Source of the DNA: Rhodobacter sp. CZR27 | GTDB taxonomy: Bacteria > Pseudomonadota > Alphaproteobacteria > Rhodobacterales > Rhodobacteraceae | Length of the DNA: 64,000 bases | Assembly: GCF_002407205.1 (NCBI RefSeq) | Contig: NZ_CP023549.1 | Span: 124,001-188,000 of the forward strand | Direction of reading: 5' to 3' | Part shown: positions 39,692 through 49,378 of the stretch, piece by piece | Position numbering within the stretch: the first letter of the stretch is position 1 | How the letters are laid out: the number at the start of each line of letters is the position of its first letter | The notes under the pieces: generated by a model | What the model was told of the DNA's origin: nothing | Database searches by the model: none | The model's input: the letters and a program-made list of their open reading frames with translations, nothing else | Translations under genes and position numbers: made by a program

Positions 39692-41650
39692 ATGAGATCG
39701 AGCGATTGGTCGTTGCCGCGAGGCCGTGTCTTCATTCTTGCTGTTGTCCCGATGGCTGCGTTGTGTCTCGGTCTGGCGGCACGTGCCGACGATGACGTGG
39801 GAACGCTGACGCCTGAGAAGGCCGAGCGCTCCTTCAAGGCCGAGCCCGCCTATTCCCCCTATGCGGGGCGCGCCTTTCCGATGCGGCCGCTCTTCGGCGA
39901 CACGCATCTGCACACGGCGGCGTCCTTCGATGCCGGAACCTTCGGCGCCCGGATCACTCCGAGGTACGCCTACCGGCTGGCGCGGGGCGAGGAGATCACC
40001 TCGTCCAGCGGTCAGCCGGTGAAGCTCTCGCGACCGCTCGACTTCCTGGTGGTGGCTGACCATTCCGACAACATGGGCATGTTCCCAGACCTCTACGCGG
40101 GAAAGCCGGAAGTCCTTGCCGACCCGCAGGCACGTACCTGGTACGACATGATCATGGCAGGACAGGGCGGCACCGCTGCGCTGGAGATCATCAAGGCCTT
40201 TGGCGCGGGGGCCCTTCCAAAGTCGATGATCTACGGACCCGACACGCGCCCCTACAAGCTGGCCTGGCAGGATACGATCGCCGCTTCCGAGGAATACAAC
40301 GACCCTGGCCGCTTCACGGCCTTCATCGGCTATGAATGGACCTCGAACACGGGCGGCAACAACCTGCACCGCAACGTGATCTTCCGCGATGGCGGCGACA
40401 AGGCGGGTCAGGTCGTGCCCTATACCACGATGGCGCCGCTCGGCAGCGACAATCCGCGCGATCTCTGGACGTGGATGCAGGCCTACGAGGACAAGACGGG
40501 CGGCGACGTCCTGGCCATCGCGCACAACGGCAACCTGTCGAACGGGCGGATGTTTCCGCTGATCGAGTCCTTCACGGGCCGCCCGGTCGATCAGGAGTAC
40601 GTCGAGACGCGCGCGAGGTGGGAGCGGCTCTACGAGGCGACCCAGACCAAGGGAGACGGCGAGACACATCCGCTTCTGTCCCCGAACGACGAGTTCGCGA
40701 ACTTCGAGCGGTGGGATTTCGGCAACCTCGACGCCTCGGTACGCAAGACGCCCGACATGCTGGAGTTCGAGTACGCGCGTTCGGCCTTGCGCAACGGGCT
40801 GAAGCTCGAGGCCGACCTGGGCACGAACCCCTACAAGTTCGGGATGATCGGCAGCACCGATGCCCATACCGGGCTGGCCGCCGTGGAAGAGGACAACTTC
40901 TTTGGCAAGACCACCCCGCAGGAGCCGAGCCCGCATCGCCTGAGTGCAACCTTCGTCGACAACCCGCAAACCCGGATCAAGGTGATGGACTGGCAGGTGA
41001 GCGCCTCGGGCTATGCCGCCGTCTGGGCGACCGAGAACACCCGCGAGGCGATCTGGGACGCGATGCAGCGCAAGGAAACCTATGGGACGACCGGGTCGCG
41101 CATGGCCGTGCGGTTCTTCGGCGGCTGGGATTTCGATCCGGCGGACGCCACCAGCCGCAACCCGGGCGCCATCGGTTATTCCAAGGGCGTTCCGATGGGC
41201 GGCGACCTGACGGCGGCGCCCGACGGCAAGGTTCCGACCTTCCTCGTGGCGGCGCTCAAGGACCCTCTCGGCGGCAACCTCGACCGCTACCAGATCGTGA
41301 AGGGCTGGCTCGACGATCAGGGCCAGACGCACGAACAGGTGCATGACGTGGCCTGGAGCGACGACCGGACGCCCGGTGCCGATGGCAAGTTGCCCCCGGT
41401 CGGCAGTACCGTGGATGTCGCGAACGCGACCTGGACGAACACCATCGGCGCGCCCGAACTGATTGCCGTGTGGAAGGATCCGGATTTCGATCCCGACCAG
41501 CGCGCCTTCTACTACGGCCGGGTGATCGAGATCCCCACGCCGCGCTGGACCGCCTATGACGCGAAGCGGTTCGCCACAAAGCCTCTGGACGGATCGGAGA
41601 TGACCGTGACCGAACGCGCTTACACTTCGCCGATCTGGTACACGCCCTGA
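39692..41650 (+). CDS. DUF3604 family protein, periplasmic PHP-like hydrolase
   Basis: A 652-aa exported protein. An N-terminal signal peptide (VFILAVVPMAALCLGLAARA) is followed by histidine/aspartate metal-site motifs spread as in PHP phosphoesterases: LFGDTHLHTAASFDAG, DFLVVADHSDNMG, LAIAHNGNLSNG and GMIGSTDAHTGLAAVEEDNF. This is the pattern of DUF3604 proteins, whose reaction is not established. ATG 39692 is preferred because the signal peptide starts there; an in-frame GTG lies at 39674. It is followed within 2 bp by a PPIase and then a HupE/UreJ-like gene, an arrangement I know from other genomes. Confidence 0.88.
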   Translation: MRSSDWSLPRGRVFILAVVPMAALCLGLAARADDDVGTLTPEKAERSFKAEPAYSPYAGRAFPMRPLFGDTHLHTAASFDAGTFGARITPRYAYRLARGEEITSSSGQPVKLSRPLDFLVVADHSDNMGMFPDLYAGKPEVLADPQARTWYDMIMAGQGGTAALEIIKAFGAGALPKSMIYGPDTRPYKLAWQDTIAASEEYNDPGRFTAFIGYEWTSNTGGNNLHRNVIFRDGGDKAGQVVPYTTMAPLGSDNPRDLWTWMQAYEDKTGGDVLAIAHNGNLSNGRMFPLIESFTGRPVDQEYVETRARWERLYEATQTKGDGETHPLLSPNDEFANFERWDFGNLDASVRKTPDMLEFEYARSALRNGLKLEADLGTNPYKFGMIGSTDAHTGLAAVEEDNFFGKTTPQEPSPHRLSATFVDNPQTRIKVMDWQVSASGYAAVWATENTREAIWDAMQRKETYGTTGSRMAVRFFGGWDFDPADATSRNPGAIGYSKGVPMGGDLTAAPDGKVPTFLVAALKDPLGGNLDRYQIVKGWLDDQGQTHEQVHDVAWSDDRTPGADGKLPPVGSTVDVANATWTNTIGAPELIAVWKDPDFDPDQRAFYYGRVIEIPTPRWTAYDAKRFATKPLDGSEMTVTERAYTSPIWYTP

Positions 41651-41652
41651 GC

Positions 41653-42573
41653 ATGGGCGAAGGTTCGCCAGCGAGGCATCCGCCCGGTTCGCGGACGCTT
41701 CAGACATGGGGCGACGCGGCCCTGCCGAAGCGGCTGATGCGGGAGCCGCTGCTGCATTTCCTGGTGCTGGCGCTGGCGGTGTTCGCATTCCACCGCCTGG
41801 TTGCGTCCCCTGCCGAGGACGTGGGGGGGAGGATCGTCGTCTCCGCCCACAAGATCGAGCAGATGGAAGCGATCTTTACCCGGACCCGGATGCGCCCGCC
41901 GACGGCGGAGGAGCTGAAGCTGTTGATCGACGATCACGTCGCGGAGGAACTCTTCGTGCGGGAGGCGGTGACGCTCGGCCTCGATCAGGACGACACGGTG
42001 ATCCGCCGCCGCCTGAGGCAGAAGATGGAATTCCTGATCGCTGCCGAGGTGGAGGCGCAGGCTCCCACGGATACCGAGTTGCAGGCCTACCTCGACGCGC
42101 ATCCCGACGCCTTCGACACCGGCGCGATGGTCGGATTCGAGCAGGTCTTTCTCAGCCCACAGGCTCACGGCGACCGAATCGAAGCGGATGCGCAGGTGAT
42201 GCTCGCGGCGTTGCAGGCCGATCCGGCTGCCGACCCCGCGGGGTTTGGCGATCCCACGCTGCTGCCTGCATTACTGCCGCCCTCGGACGCCGCCGGGATC
42301 GACGGCACCTTCGGTCCGGGCTTTGCGGCTGCGATGGCAGGGGCGGAACCCGGCGCTTGGGTCGGGCCGCTGACGTCGGCCTACGGGAAGCATCTCGTGC
42401 GCGTCACGGAACGGCAGGATGCCCGGCGGCCCCGGCTGGACGAAATCCACGCCATCGTCGCGCGGGAATGGACGAACGAACGGACCCGGAACGCCCTGCA
42501 GGAGCATCTGGGCGACCTCCTTGCCCGGCACGACGTCGTCATCGACCTTCCGCAACCGGCGGCTCCGCCATGA
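41653..42573 (+). CDS. Membrane-anchored parvulin-like peptidyl-prolyl isomerase
   Basis: A 306-aa protein with one N-terminal membrane anchor (LLHFLVLALAVFAFHRLVA) and a periplasmic SurA-like/parvulin body. The N-terminal helical chaperone segment has MRPPTAEELKLLIDDHVAEE and RRRLRQKMEFLIAAE; the parvulin core has FEQVFLSPQAHGD and GAWVGPLTSAYGKHLVRVTE. It probably assists folding of the exported DUF3604 protein or its neighbour. It starts 2 bp after the DUF3604 stop and overlaps the next start (ATGA), so the three form one operon. Confidence 0.85.
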   Translation: MGEGSPARHPPGSRTLQTWGDAALPKRLMREPLLHFLVLALAVFAFHRLVASPAEDVGGRIVVSAHKIEQMEAIFTRTRMRPPTAEELKLLIDDHVAEELFVREAVTLGLDQDDTVIRRRLRQKMEFLIAAEVEAQAPTDTELQAYLDAHPDAFDTGAMVGFEQVFLSPQAHGDRIEADAQVMLAALQADPAADPAGFGDPTLLPALLPPSDAAGIDGTFGPGFAAAMAGAEPGAWVGPLTSAYGKHLVRVTERQDARRPRLDEIHAIVAREWTNERTRNALQEHLGDLLARHDVVIDLPQPAAPP

Positions 42574-43571
42574 GGCGTCCTGGGGCCGTTGCCGTCATCG
42601 CGATCGCGCAGGCGCTCTGGTCGGCTCCGGCGCTGGCGCATGAGACCCGTCCCGCCTACCTCGACCTGCGCGAGGTCGTGCCGGGCAGGGTCGACGTGAT
42701 GTGGAAGGTCCCGGCGCGGGGCGAACTTCGTCTGGCCATCCAGGCGAGACTTCCCGAAGCCTGCATCGCGGACGCTGAGCCGACGCGGGAGATCGTCGGA
42801 AGCGCCCATGTCGAACGCTGGTCGGCGGACTGCGTCGGCGGCCTGAAGGGCGGTCTCGTCTCGATCGACGGCCTCGAGGCGACGCTGACCGACGCCCTGG
42901 TGCGGATCGCGCATGCCGACGGGACGACCGAGGTCGCCCACCTGAAGCCCGATGCGCCCGCCTTCCGCATCGCGGGCGGGCAGACCCCGCTCAGGGTCGC
43001 CGCGACCTACTTCGGGCTCGGGGTCGAGCATATCCTTGCGGGCATCGACCACCTGCTGTTCGTACTGGCCCTGGTCCTGCTGATCCGGGGCATCCGGATG
43101 CTGATCAAGACCATCACCGCCTTCACCGTCGCGCACAGCCTGACACTGGCGGGCTCGACGCTCGGCTGGTTCAGCCTGCCGCAGGCTCCGGTCGAGGCGG
43201 CAATCGCCCTCAGCATCGCCTTCGTCGCCCGCGAGCTGCTCAAGACGCGGCCCGGCGAGCAGCGGCTGTCCGCGGCGTACCCCTGGCTCGTCGCGTTTTC
43301 GTTCGGCCTGCTTCACGGCTTCGGATTTGCCGGTGCGCTGAAGGAAACCGGCCTGCCGCAGACCGATGTGCCCCTTGCGCTTCTGGCCTTCAACCTGGGC
43401 GTCGAAGCAGGGCAACTGCTGTTCGTGGGAATGGTCATGTCGCTGGTCTGGATCGGCAGGAAGCTCCGGAGACTCGACGCCCTGCCGCTTCTTGATGCGG
43501 CGTCCTATGGTATCGGAACCGTGGCGACCTTCTGGTTCATCGAGCGGGTGGCGGCTTTCGAACTCCCCTGA
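42570..43571 (+). CDS. HupE/UreJ-family membrane protein
   Basis: A 333-aa membrane protein. It has a signal peptide (QALWSAPALAHE), a periplasmic domain of about 130 residues and a C-terminal six-helix HupE/UreJ domain with the histidine-rich GVEHILAGIDHLLFVLALVL, then AFTVAHSLTLAGSTLGW and GLLHGFGFAGALKE. HupE/UreJ proteins are nickel permeases, but in DUF3604-linked members the metal is unknown. It overlaps the PPIase gene. About 235 bp without a gene follow before the type B IS. Confidence 0.88.
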   Translation: MRRPGAVAVIAIAQALWSAPALAHETRPAYLDLREVVPGRVDVMWKVPARGELRLAIQARLPEACIADAEPTREIVGSAHVERWSADCVGGLKGGLVSIDGLEATLTDALVRIAHADGTTEVAHLKPDAPAFRIAGGQTPLRVAATYFGLGVEHILAGIDHLLFVLALVLLIRGIRMLIKTITAFTVAHSLTLAGSTLGWFSLPQAPVEAAIALSIAFVARELLKTRPGEQRLSAAYPWLVAFSFGLLHGFGFAGALKETGLPQTDVPLALLAFNLGVEAGQLLFVGMVMSLVWIGRKLRRLDALPLLDAASYGIGTVATFWFIERVAAFELP

Positions 43572-43807
43572 CCACGCCGGAAAGCCGGGGGTATCCGCGG
43601 GGACGTCCTCTCCGCGGCCTCGTTAATTTGAAACCGCTTGTGACAGCATCGGTTGGCGTGGCGCGTCCTGAACGATGCTGCACCTGCAAGCCGCTCAGCC
43701 GAAATCCGCTTGTTTAAGACAGTCCTCGGCCCTGTGCTGAAAATGCCTGTGCGAACTCCGAGTTGATACTCATTGGGATCGCGGAATGACTCGCTCCTCG
43801 TTCCTCG

Positions 43808-45076
43808 GGCATTGTTGCAGAACTTCCGCCCGGAAGGATTCACGTCACGACTCCATGGCGTTAGACGGGAAGCATGACGAAGCCTGCACGCCCCCGCCAT
43901 CGCACGACGAACTGGTCCACCTACAACCAGGCGCTCCGGAGGCGCGGGTCGCTGCTGATCTGGCTGGACAGGGAGATGGCCTGGCTCGCGCCACCTGAGG
44001 GCAGGCCTGGGCGGCCGCCGCTGTTCTCGGATGCGGCGATCCAGTTCTGCCTGTCGATCAAGGGTGAAGGGCGCCCGGAAAACGGTCCTGAGGACCGTTT
44101 TCAGCCCTGAACGGGCGGAGCCCTGGTTCCGGCTGCCGCTGAGGCAGACCGCCGGGATGGTGGCCAGCCTCCTGCGCCTGGCCGGGCTGGATTGGCCGGT
44201 TCCGGACTATTCCACCCTCTGCCGGCGGCAGACGTCCTTGGCTGTCCACATCCCGTACCGCTGCGCCGCCGGCCCGCTGAACCTGCTGGTCGACAGCACC
44301 GGGATCAAGTTCCTTGGGTGAGGCAGGACCGTGGCGCCAGTGATGAGGGGCAATCGGGAACGATCCAGTGGATCGTTCCAGCCCCGAATGCGTAAGCCTG
44401 CCGAACGGGAATGGCAGGTCCGCAAGCATGGGGCGCAGGGCCGGCGCCAATGGCGCAAGGTGCATCTGGCCATGGATGGGACCACGTCCGACATCCGCGC
44501 CGTCGAATTCACCCCCAGCCGCGACGGCGACAGCCCTGTCCTGCCCGAGCTGCTGGACCAGATCCCCGAGGATGAGGAGATCGGCACCGTGACCGGCGAC
44601 GGCGCCTATGACACGCGACGCTGCCACACGGCCATCGTCGAGCGCCGCGCCACAGCCGTCATACCGATCCGCAGGAACGGCCGACCATGGAAGGAAGATG
44701 GCCCCGCCGCCCGGGCCGGAAACGAGACCCTGCGCGCCACCCGTCACTATGGCCGGGCGTTCTGGAAGCGATGGACGGGCTACCACGCCCGCAGCCGGAT
44801 CGAGGCGAAGATGCCCTCGCCGGTTCGCTCGAACCGGTGGCGCTCACCGGCTCGGCTCAAGGCCTTAGGTGAACGCATCATGGCGTTCGCCACTGTCTCT
44901 CGGACCAATGGCGTTCCAATGGCTCACCCCCGACCGTCAGACCGCCGAGATCCACATCCGCGTCGCTCTCATGAACCGCTTCAACGCCCTCGGCACCGCC
45001 GAGATCGTCCGCGTCGACTGACGTCCCGGGGGGAAAGGGGAAGTCACGCCTCAAGGCGGCTTTCTGCAACAACGCC
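43808..45076 (+). mobile_element. IS5-family element type B with hairpin inserts, copy 3
   Basis: 1269 bp, identical in layout to copy 2 (offset 6477 bp), including all four inserts and the same stop codons. Its left leader shares variants (CACGACTCC, GGGAAGC) with copy 4 rather than copies 1 and 2. Its right end lies 21 bp before the ParDE operator. Confidence 0.88.
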
Positions 45077-45096
45077 GACCGAAGCCTTGATCGTGG

Positions 45097-45114
45097 TGGT
45101 AAGAATGCCTACCA
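45097..45114 (+). promoter_or_regulatory. Inverted repeat upstream of parDE, likely autoregulatory operator
   Basis: TGGTA (45097-45101) and TACCA (45110-45114) are separated by 8 bases, 25 bp before the antitoxin ATG. ParD-type ribbon-helix-helix antitoxins usually bind such repeats to repress their operon. Confidence 0.5.
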
Positions 45115-45139
45115 TTCCATCATGCGCGTGGAGGAGCCC

Positions 45140-45409
45140 ATGCCGAACGTCGAGAAGCTCAGCGTTGCCCTTACGCCGGAACTGGCGGCGGCCCTGCGGG
45201 GTGCGGTGGAAACCGGGGAATATGCGTCCGTCAGCGAAGTGATGCGGGAAGCACTGCGCGACTGGCGGCAACGCCGGCTTCAGCGCAGCGCAGCCATCGA
45301 GGAGTTGCGCCGCCAGTGGGATTACGGGCTTTCCAGCGGTGACGCTCTGGATGGTCCGGCGACCCTCGAGACCATTCGGACCCGGCTGGCGACGCGCGAT
45401 CCCGGCTGA
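45140..45409 (+). CDS. parD: ParD-family antitoxin
   Basis: An 89-aa antitoxin with an N-terminal ribbon-helix-helix DNA-binding fold (EKLSVALTPELAAALRGAVE, then GEYASVSEVMREALRDWRQR), followed by a flexible toxin-binding tail (AAIEELRRQWDYGLSSGDAL). The ATG at 45140 has GGAGGAG 4-10 bases upstream; an in-frame ATG at 45122 is less likely. The last base overlaps the toxin ATG. Together with ParE it stabilises a replicon or island. A type B IS ends just upstream, but the promoter/operator region seems intact. Confidence 0.9.
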   Translation: MPNVEKLSVALTPELAAALRGAVETGEYASVSEVMREALRDWRQRRLQRSAAIEELRRQWDYGLSSGDALDGPATLETIRTRLATRDPG

Positions 45410-45684
45410 TGGGCTATCGCATCCTGCCCGCCGCCGCGGCGGATCTGCAGGAAATCGCCGACTTCATTGCCCTCGACAGTCCGCAGGCGGCTCTTCGATG
45501 GCTCGACGGACTGGAGGAGCGTTTCGAACTCCTCGGCGACATGCCGGGCACGGGGGTTCAGCGCCCCGACCTCCGGCTGCTTCCGGTGGGGCGTTATCTG
45601 GTGCTTTACTGGGCAGTCGATGGCGACGCCGAGATCGTCCGCGTGCTGCACGGCGCGCGCCAGTGGCAGGACCTGATTGGCTGA
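45409..45684 (+). CDS. parE: ParE/RelE-superfamily toxin
   Basis: A 91-aa toxin. The family pattern is visible: YRILPAAAADLQEIADFIAL, LERFELLGDMPGTGVQRPDL-like central region, and the C-terminal strand GRYLVLYWAVDGDAEIVRVL followed by HGARQW. ParE toxins poison DNA gyrase; RelE relatives cleave mRNA, and the ParD partner favours the ParE type. Length and neighbours are typical. The ATG overlaps the parD stop. Confidence 0.9.
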   Translation: MGYRILPAAAADLQEIADFIALDSPQAALRWLDGLEERFELLGDMPGTGVQRPDLRLLPVGRYLVLYWAVDGDAEIVRVLHGARQWQDLIG

Positions 45685-45816
45685 GGTTCCGAGAAGAACT
45701 CGGGCTGAGGGTTAACCAGAATTGCACAAACGACCCGAATTCGTGAAAGGCTCCCAGCCCGCTCGGTTGCCGTGGCGCGCGAAGCGATGGGCGCTCACCT
45801 TGCTGCAAGATTAGGG

Positions 45817-47448
45817 CTAGACAATGAAGATGTCCGTCGCCGACAGCGTCGGTGCTCCTGCGGACGGAACCAGCAGCGCAACCTGCAGCCGGCCGCATGA
45901 TCCGCTGCCATCCGGATCGAACCAGAGCACACCGCTGTCCGTCTCGTGGATGATGCGGTCGTCCGCATCGGCGGCACGTCCCGTGGTATTGGCGGCGAAG
46001 GCATGCGCATCCAGCGTTCCCGCGGGAAGCCCCGTGAAGAGGGCGCCGTCAAGCTCGATCACGTCGATGCCGCCTTCGAAGCCCTGGATGTAGTCGGCAT
46101 GGCGCAGCCCAGGCGCAGCGCCGAAGACGAAGGTGTCGTTACCGCTGCCGCCCAGGAGCACGTCGTTGCCCTTGCCGCCAGAAAGCGTGTCGTTGCCGTC
46201 GCCGGCTTCCAGCGTGTCCGCCCCTTCACGCCCGTTCAGCAGGTCGGGGCTACCAATCGTCGTGATGCGGTTGTCGCAGGCGTTGCCGATGGCGCTCGCG
46301 CCGCCGTTGAACTTGTAGACGACGTTCAGGTTCTCGACGTTGGCGGCCAGGGTCCAGCCGCCGAAGGAACTGACCGTGTCGATGCCGCCGTCGTGGCGCT
46401 CCACGATCCGGGGCGGTCCGTCGAAGGCGTTGACATTGTAGAGGTCATCGTCCGCTCCACCGGCCAGCGTGGCCCCGCCTCTGCCTTGCAGCGTGTCGCG
46501 GCCGCTTCCCCCGTAGGCAACGCCCGAACTGCAGATGAGGGTGTCGTCGCCCGATCCGCCCCAGGCCGAGCCGGTGCCGCCGAGGGAGAGGCCATCGTTT
46601 CCCGCGCCACCTTCGAGCCTGTCGTCGCCGCCGCGTCCATCCAGCGAGTCGCTGCCCTTGCCTCCCCGGAGCAAGTCATTGCCGTTCGTCCCGCCGATGG
46701 TGTCGCCGGCATCGGTCCCGACAATGGCGGCCGACTCGAAGCCGATGATCCGGAACGAGGCCATCGTTCCGTCCGGAAGAGGGATGCTGTTGTAGGTCCA
46801 CGTCGCGAGGAGGTCGATGTAGAGGCCGAAGCTCGCGGTCGCGCCCGCCCTCGGCCCGGAGAAGTCGAGGATCAGCCGGTCCGTGCCGGCGCCGCCGTCC
46901 AGGGTGCCGAAATCCGGGTAGCTGTTCCAGGCGAGCTGCTTGGCGGCGAACGTGTCGTCGCCTGCGCCAAGGGTCGCTTCGACACGCTCGACACTGTCGG
47001 CGATCAGAACCCCATCGACCCAGACGCGGCCTTCCTCGGCCACCACCTGCAAGCTTCTCGTCTCTTCTGCGAGCACCAGGCTGAGCCGATCGGTCCCGGC
47101 GCCGCCCCGTCCGCGGTCTTGCACGCTGTCGACCCGCAACCAGTCCTCGCCGTCACCACCGGACAGCGTGTCGGCGCCTGTCCCGCCAAGGATCGTGTCG
47201 TCGCCTGCACCTCCAGACAGCCAGTCGGCACCCTCGAGGCCGTCGAGCAGGTCGTTCCCGTCGCGGCCGTACATCCCGTCGTCGGAGGTGGTGCCGGTCA
47301 GGGTATCGTTGTCTGAAGTGCCCTCGACGATGGTCGAGACGGACACTCGTCCGGGCAGGGGCGGGACAATCTCGAGGGGGGAGTGCAAGCGGTTGCCAGG
47401 GCCGGATCCGGACATGAACAACGGGAGCCGAGACAGGAACGAAATCAT
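45817..47448 (-). CDS. RTX (hemolysin-type calcium-binding repeat) exoprotein
   Basis: A 543-aa protein with glycine-aspartate nonapeptide repeats in three clusters (for example GMYGRDGNDLLDGLEGADWL, GGAGDDTILGGTGADTLSGG, GGKGNDVLLGGSGNDTFVFG). These bind calcium and fold as a parallel beta-roll outside the cell. The C-terminal region (DYIQGFEGGIDVIELDGALF, ending TDIFIV) is the type I secretion signal type found after RTX repeats. There is no Sec signal peptide and no catalytic domain that I recognise. The ATG at 47448 is used; a longer frame upstream is less likely. No type I secretion genes are in the window. Confidence 0.85.
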   Translation of the reverse strand: MISFLSRLPLFMSGSGPGNRLHSPLEIVPPLPGRVSVSTIVEGTSDNDTLTGTTSDDGMYGRDGNDLLDGLEGADWLSGGAGDDTILGGTGADTLSGGDGEDWLRVDSVQDRGRGGAGTDRLSLVLAEETRSLQVVAEEGRVWVDGVLIADSVERVEATLGAGDDTFAAKQLAWNSYPDFGTLDGGAGTDRLILDFSGPRAGATASFGLYIDLLATWTYNSIPLPDGTMASFRIIGFESAAIVGTDAGDTIGGTNGNDLLRGGKGSDSLDGRGGDDRLEGGAGNDGLSLGGTGSAWGGSGDDTLICSSGVAYGGSGRDTLQGRGGATLAGGADDDLYNVNAFDGPPRIVERHDGGIDTVSSFGGWTLAANVENLNVVYKFNGGASAIGNACDNRITTIGSPDLLNGREGADTLEAGDGNDTLSGGKGNDVLLGGSGNDTFVFGAAPGLRHADYIQGFEGGIDVIELDGALFTGLPAGTLDAHAFAANTTGRAADADDRIIHETDSGVLWFDPDGSGSCGRLQVALLVPSAGAPTLSATDIFIV

Positions 47449-47575
47449 GGCAACCTCACAGAACCTTGGAAATGACTGCAGTATGATCCCGTGCAAGACC
47501 CAACTCAACGTTCGGCAGGATCAGCCGGATGGGGGGAATTTCTCCGATGCTTCGTCGAGAGTAGAAGGGCCTTAG

Positions 47576-48695
47576 CCGTCTCGGCCCGCTCCTGAACCTC
47601 TTCTTCCAGTCCTGCGTCGACGCGAACTTGCAGGAGCTGCCTGAGCACAATCCGGCGCTGAAGCTCCGGGTTCTCCTTTGCATGGACGAGTTCGCCGCCG
47701 TCGGCGAGTTGCCCGCCTTCAAGCGCGACATCGGGTATTTCGCAGGCTACGGGCTGAAGGTGCTGACCATCGTCCAGACCCCGGCGCAACTGGCCGATAT
47801 CTACGGGTCGGACGGCGCCGACGCCTATATGGACAATGCTGGGATCACGGTGGTCTTCACGCCGAAGGGGCTGAAGGAGGCGCGGAACCTCTCTGAGCGC
47901 TTTGGCACCTTTGGTGCCGAGGCTGTCTCGACCTCGCGCTCGAAGCTGCTGACCAGCCGCAACCCGCCGACGATCAGCACGAGCGAGTAGAAGCGCTCGC
48001 TGATGATGCCGCACGCACTGCTGCAACTCGACCAGGCCAAGGCGATCAGCCTTGCCGCCGGTCACCCGCCGATCCGGGCGAAGAAGATCCGCTTCTACGC
48101 GGAGGAAGCCTTCCTCGATCGGAGCCGCATTCCTCCGCCCGGGCTCCCTCCCCTGCGCGCTGACGCCACCGCCGACGACGTCCGAAGCTTGCGCGACGAG
48201 AACCGACGGATGCGCGAGGACCTCTCCGCGCTCGAGGCCGAGGTGCGCCGGATCGCAGCGCTGAAGCTGGCGCAGGCCGAAAACGTGGCCGCCGGCCAGC
48301 CGGCCGAGGTGCCGATGACCGACGAGGAAATCGCTGAACCTTCGACCATCTCCTTCGACCGCCTGGCGCTCGCCGGCGACGACGTGCGGGCGAAGATCCG
48401 GAGCCTCGCTGCCGCCGGCACCATCGGCACGAAGGAAGGGGTGGCCGCGATCCTCGGCGAGATGGGCGTGGCGGTGTCCGAGGAGCAGAACTCGGCAAAG
48501 CCGAAGCGGGCGCCGAAGAAGGAGGAAGAAGGAGAAGGTGCGACATGGCTGAGATCCCCGACCGCCGGCCCCCTGCCCCAGTCGAGAAGTCCCGCGCCGA
48601 CGGCGTGCCCGGCATCGCCGAACCGCTCGATGCGCCGCCCCGCGAGAGCCCGGACCGCTTCGCCGCCCCCGCCTCCTTCGCCGACCGCTTCCTGA
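47576..48695 (+). pseudogene. traG: C-terminal part of TraG/VirD4 coupling protein with amber stop
   Basis: Conjugative coupling ATPase remnant. LNLFFQSCVDANLQELPEHN, LRVLLCMDEFAAVGELPAFK (Walker B region), GYGLKVLTIVQTPAQLADIY and NAGITVVFTPKGLKEARNLS match TraG. An in-frame TAG at 47988 interrupts the NPPTIS...MMPHALLQLDQAKAI segment, after which the frame continues to 48695, although the true end probably lies near 48545 where the next gene starts. The N-terminal membrane domain and Walker A are missing. It shows that this DNA once carried a conjugation system. Confidence 0.82.
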
Positions 48696-49168
48696 TCACG
48701 AAGGCAAAGGACCGGCAGGAGCTCTACCGCAGCCACGACGCCGGCCTGCCCGCCATCGTCGACACCAGCAACCGGCTGGTGACACGAGCCGCCGACCGCG
48801 CCACGGCTATAGACATGATCGACCTTGCCGCACATCGCGGCTGGCAGAGCCTGCGGGTGAAGGGCCCCGAGGACTTCCGCCGCGAGATGTGGATCGAGGC
48901 CAGCGCCCGCGGCATCCGAACCGAAGGCTACCGCCCCGCCGACCGCGACAGCGACAGCGAAGAAGCGTGGCGGCGCACCGAAATCATCGCCGAACGCACC
49001 GGCACCGGTTTCCCCGGTCCGCGCGGCGTGCGCGGCCCGGTGGAGGGACGCGACCGGGCCGCGGACCAGGACATGCCGGAGGCCGAGCTTTCGCGAGCGC
49101 TGCAGGCCGAAATCGGGCGGCTGAGGGCGGAGGGCCATTCAAAGGCGCAGATCAGCGAGAGCAGTCTA
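48545..49168 (+). pseudogene. LPD7-domain relaxase-associated protein, truncated by IS
   Basis: The start ATG 48545 gives MAEIPDRRPPAPVEK; the central part (RATAIDMIDLAAHRGWQSLR, VKGPEDFRREMWIEASARGI) is the LPD7 domain found next to relaxases and primases on mobile elements. The C-terminal part is helical (ELSRALQAEIGRLRAEGHSK). The gene follows traG, as in other plasmid transfer regions, and is cut by the type A IS at 49169. The continuation is not found after that IS (52634), so there has been a later rearrangement or deletion. Confidence 0.75.
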
Positions 49169-49378
49169 GGCTCCAGACTCATTGATTATCAGAGCCAGAA
49201 CAGGACGATGGCTGCGAGTGCGATAGCGGAGAAGAAGGTGTCCGGGCAGCGGTCGTATCGGGTAGCGATCCGTCGCCAGTCCTTGAGTCGCCCGAACATG
49301 ATCTCGATGCGGTTGCGCCGCTTGTAACGCCTCTTGTCGTATCTCACATCGGTCTTGCGCGATTTCCGGCCCGGAAGG

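Noticed and set aside
45946..47316. 456-codon plus-strand frame opposite the RTX gene
   Set aside because: The valine/alanine/proline-rich repeats are the reverse reading of the RTX nonapeptide repeats; no start site or domain supports it.
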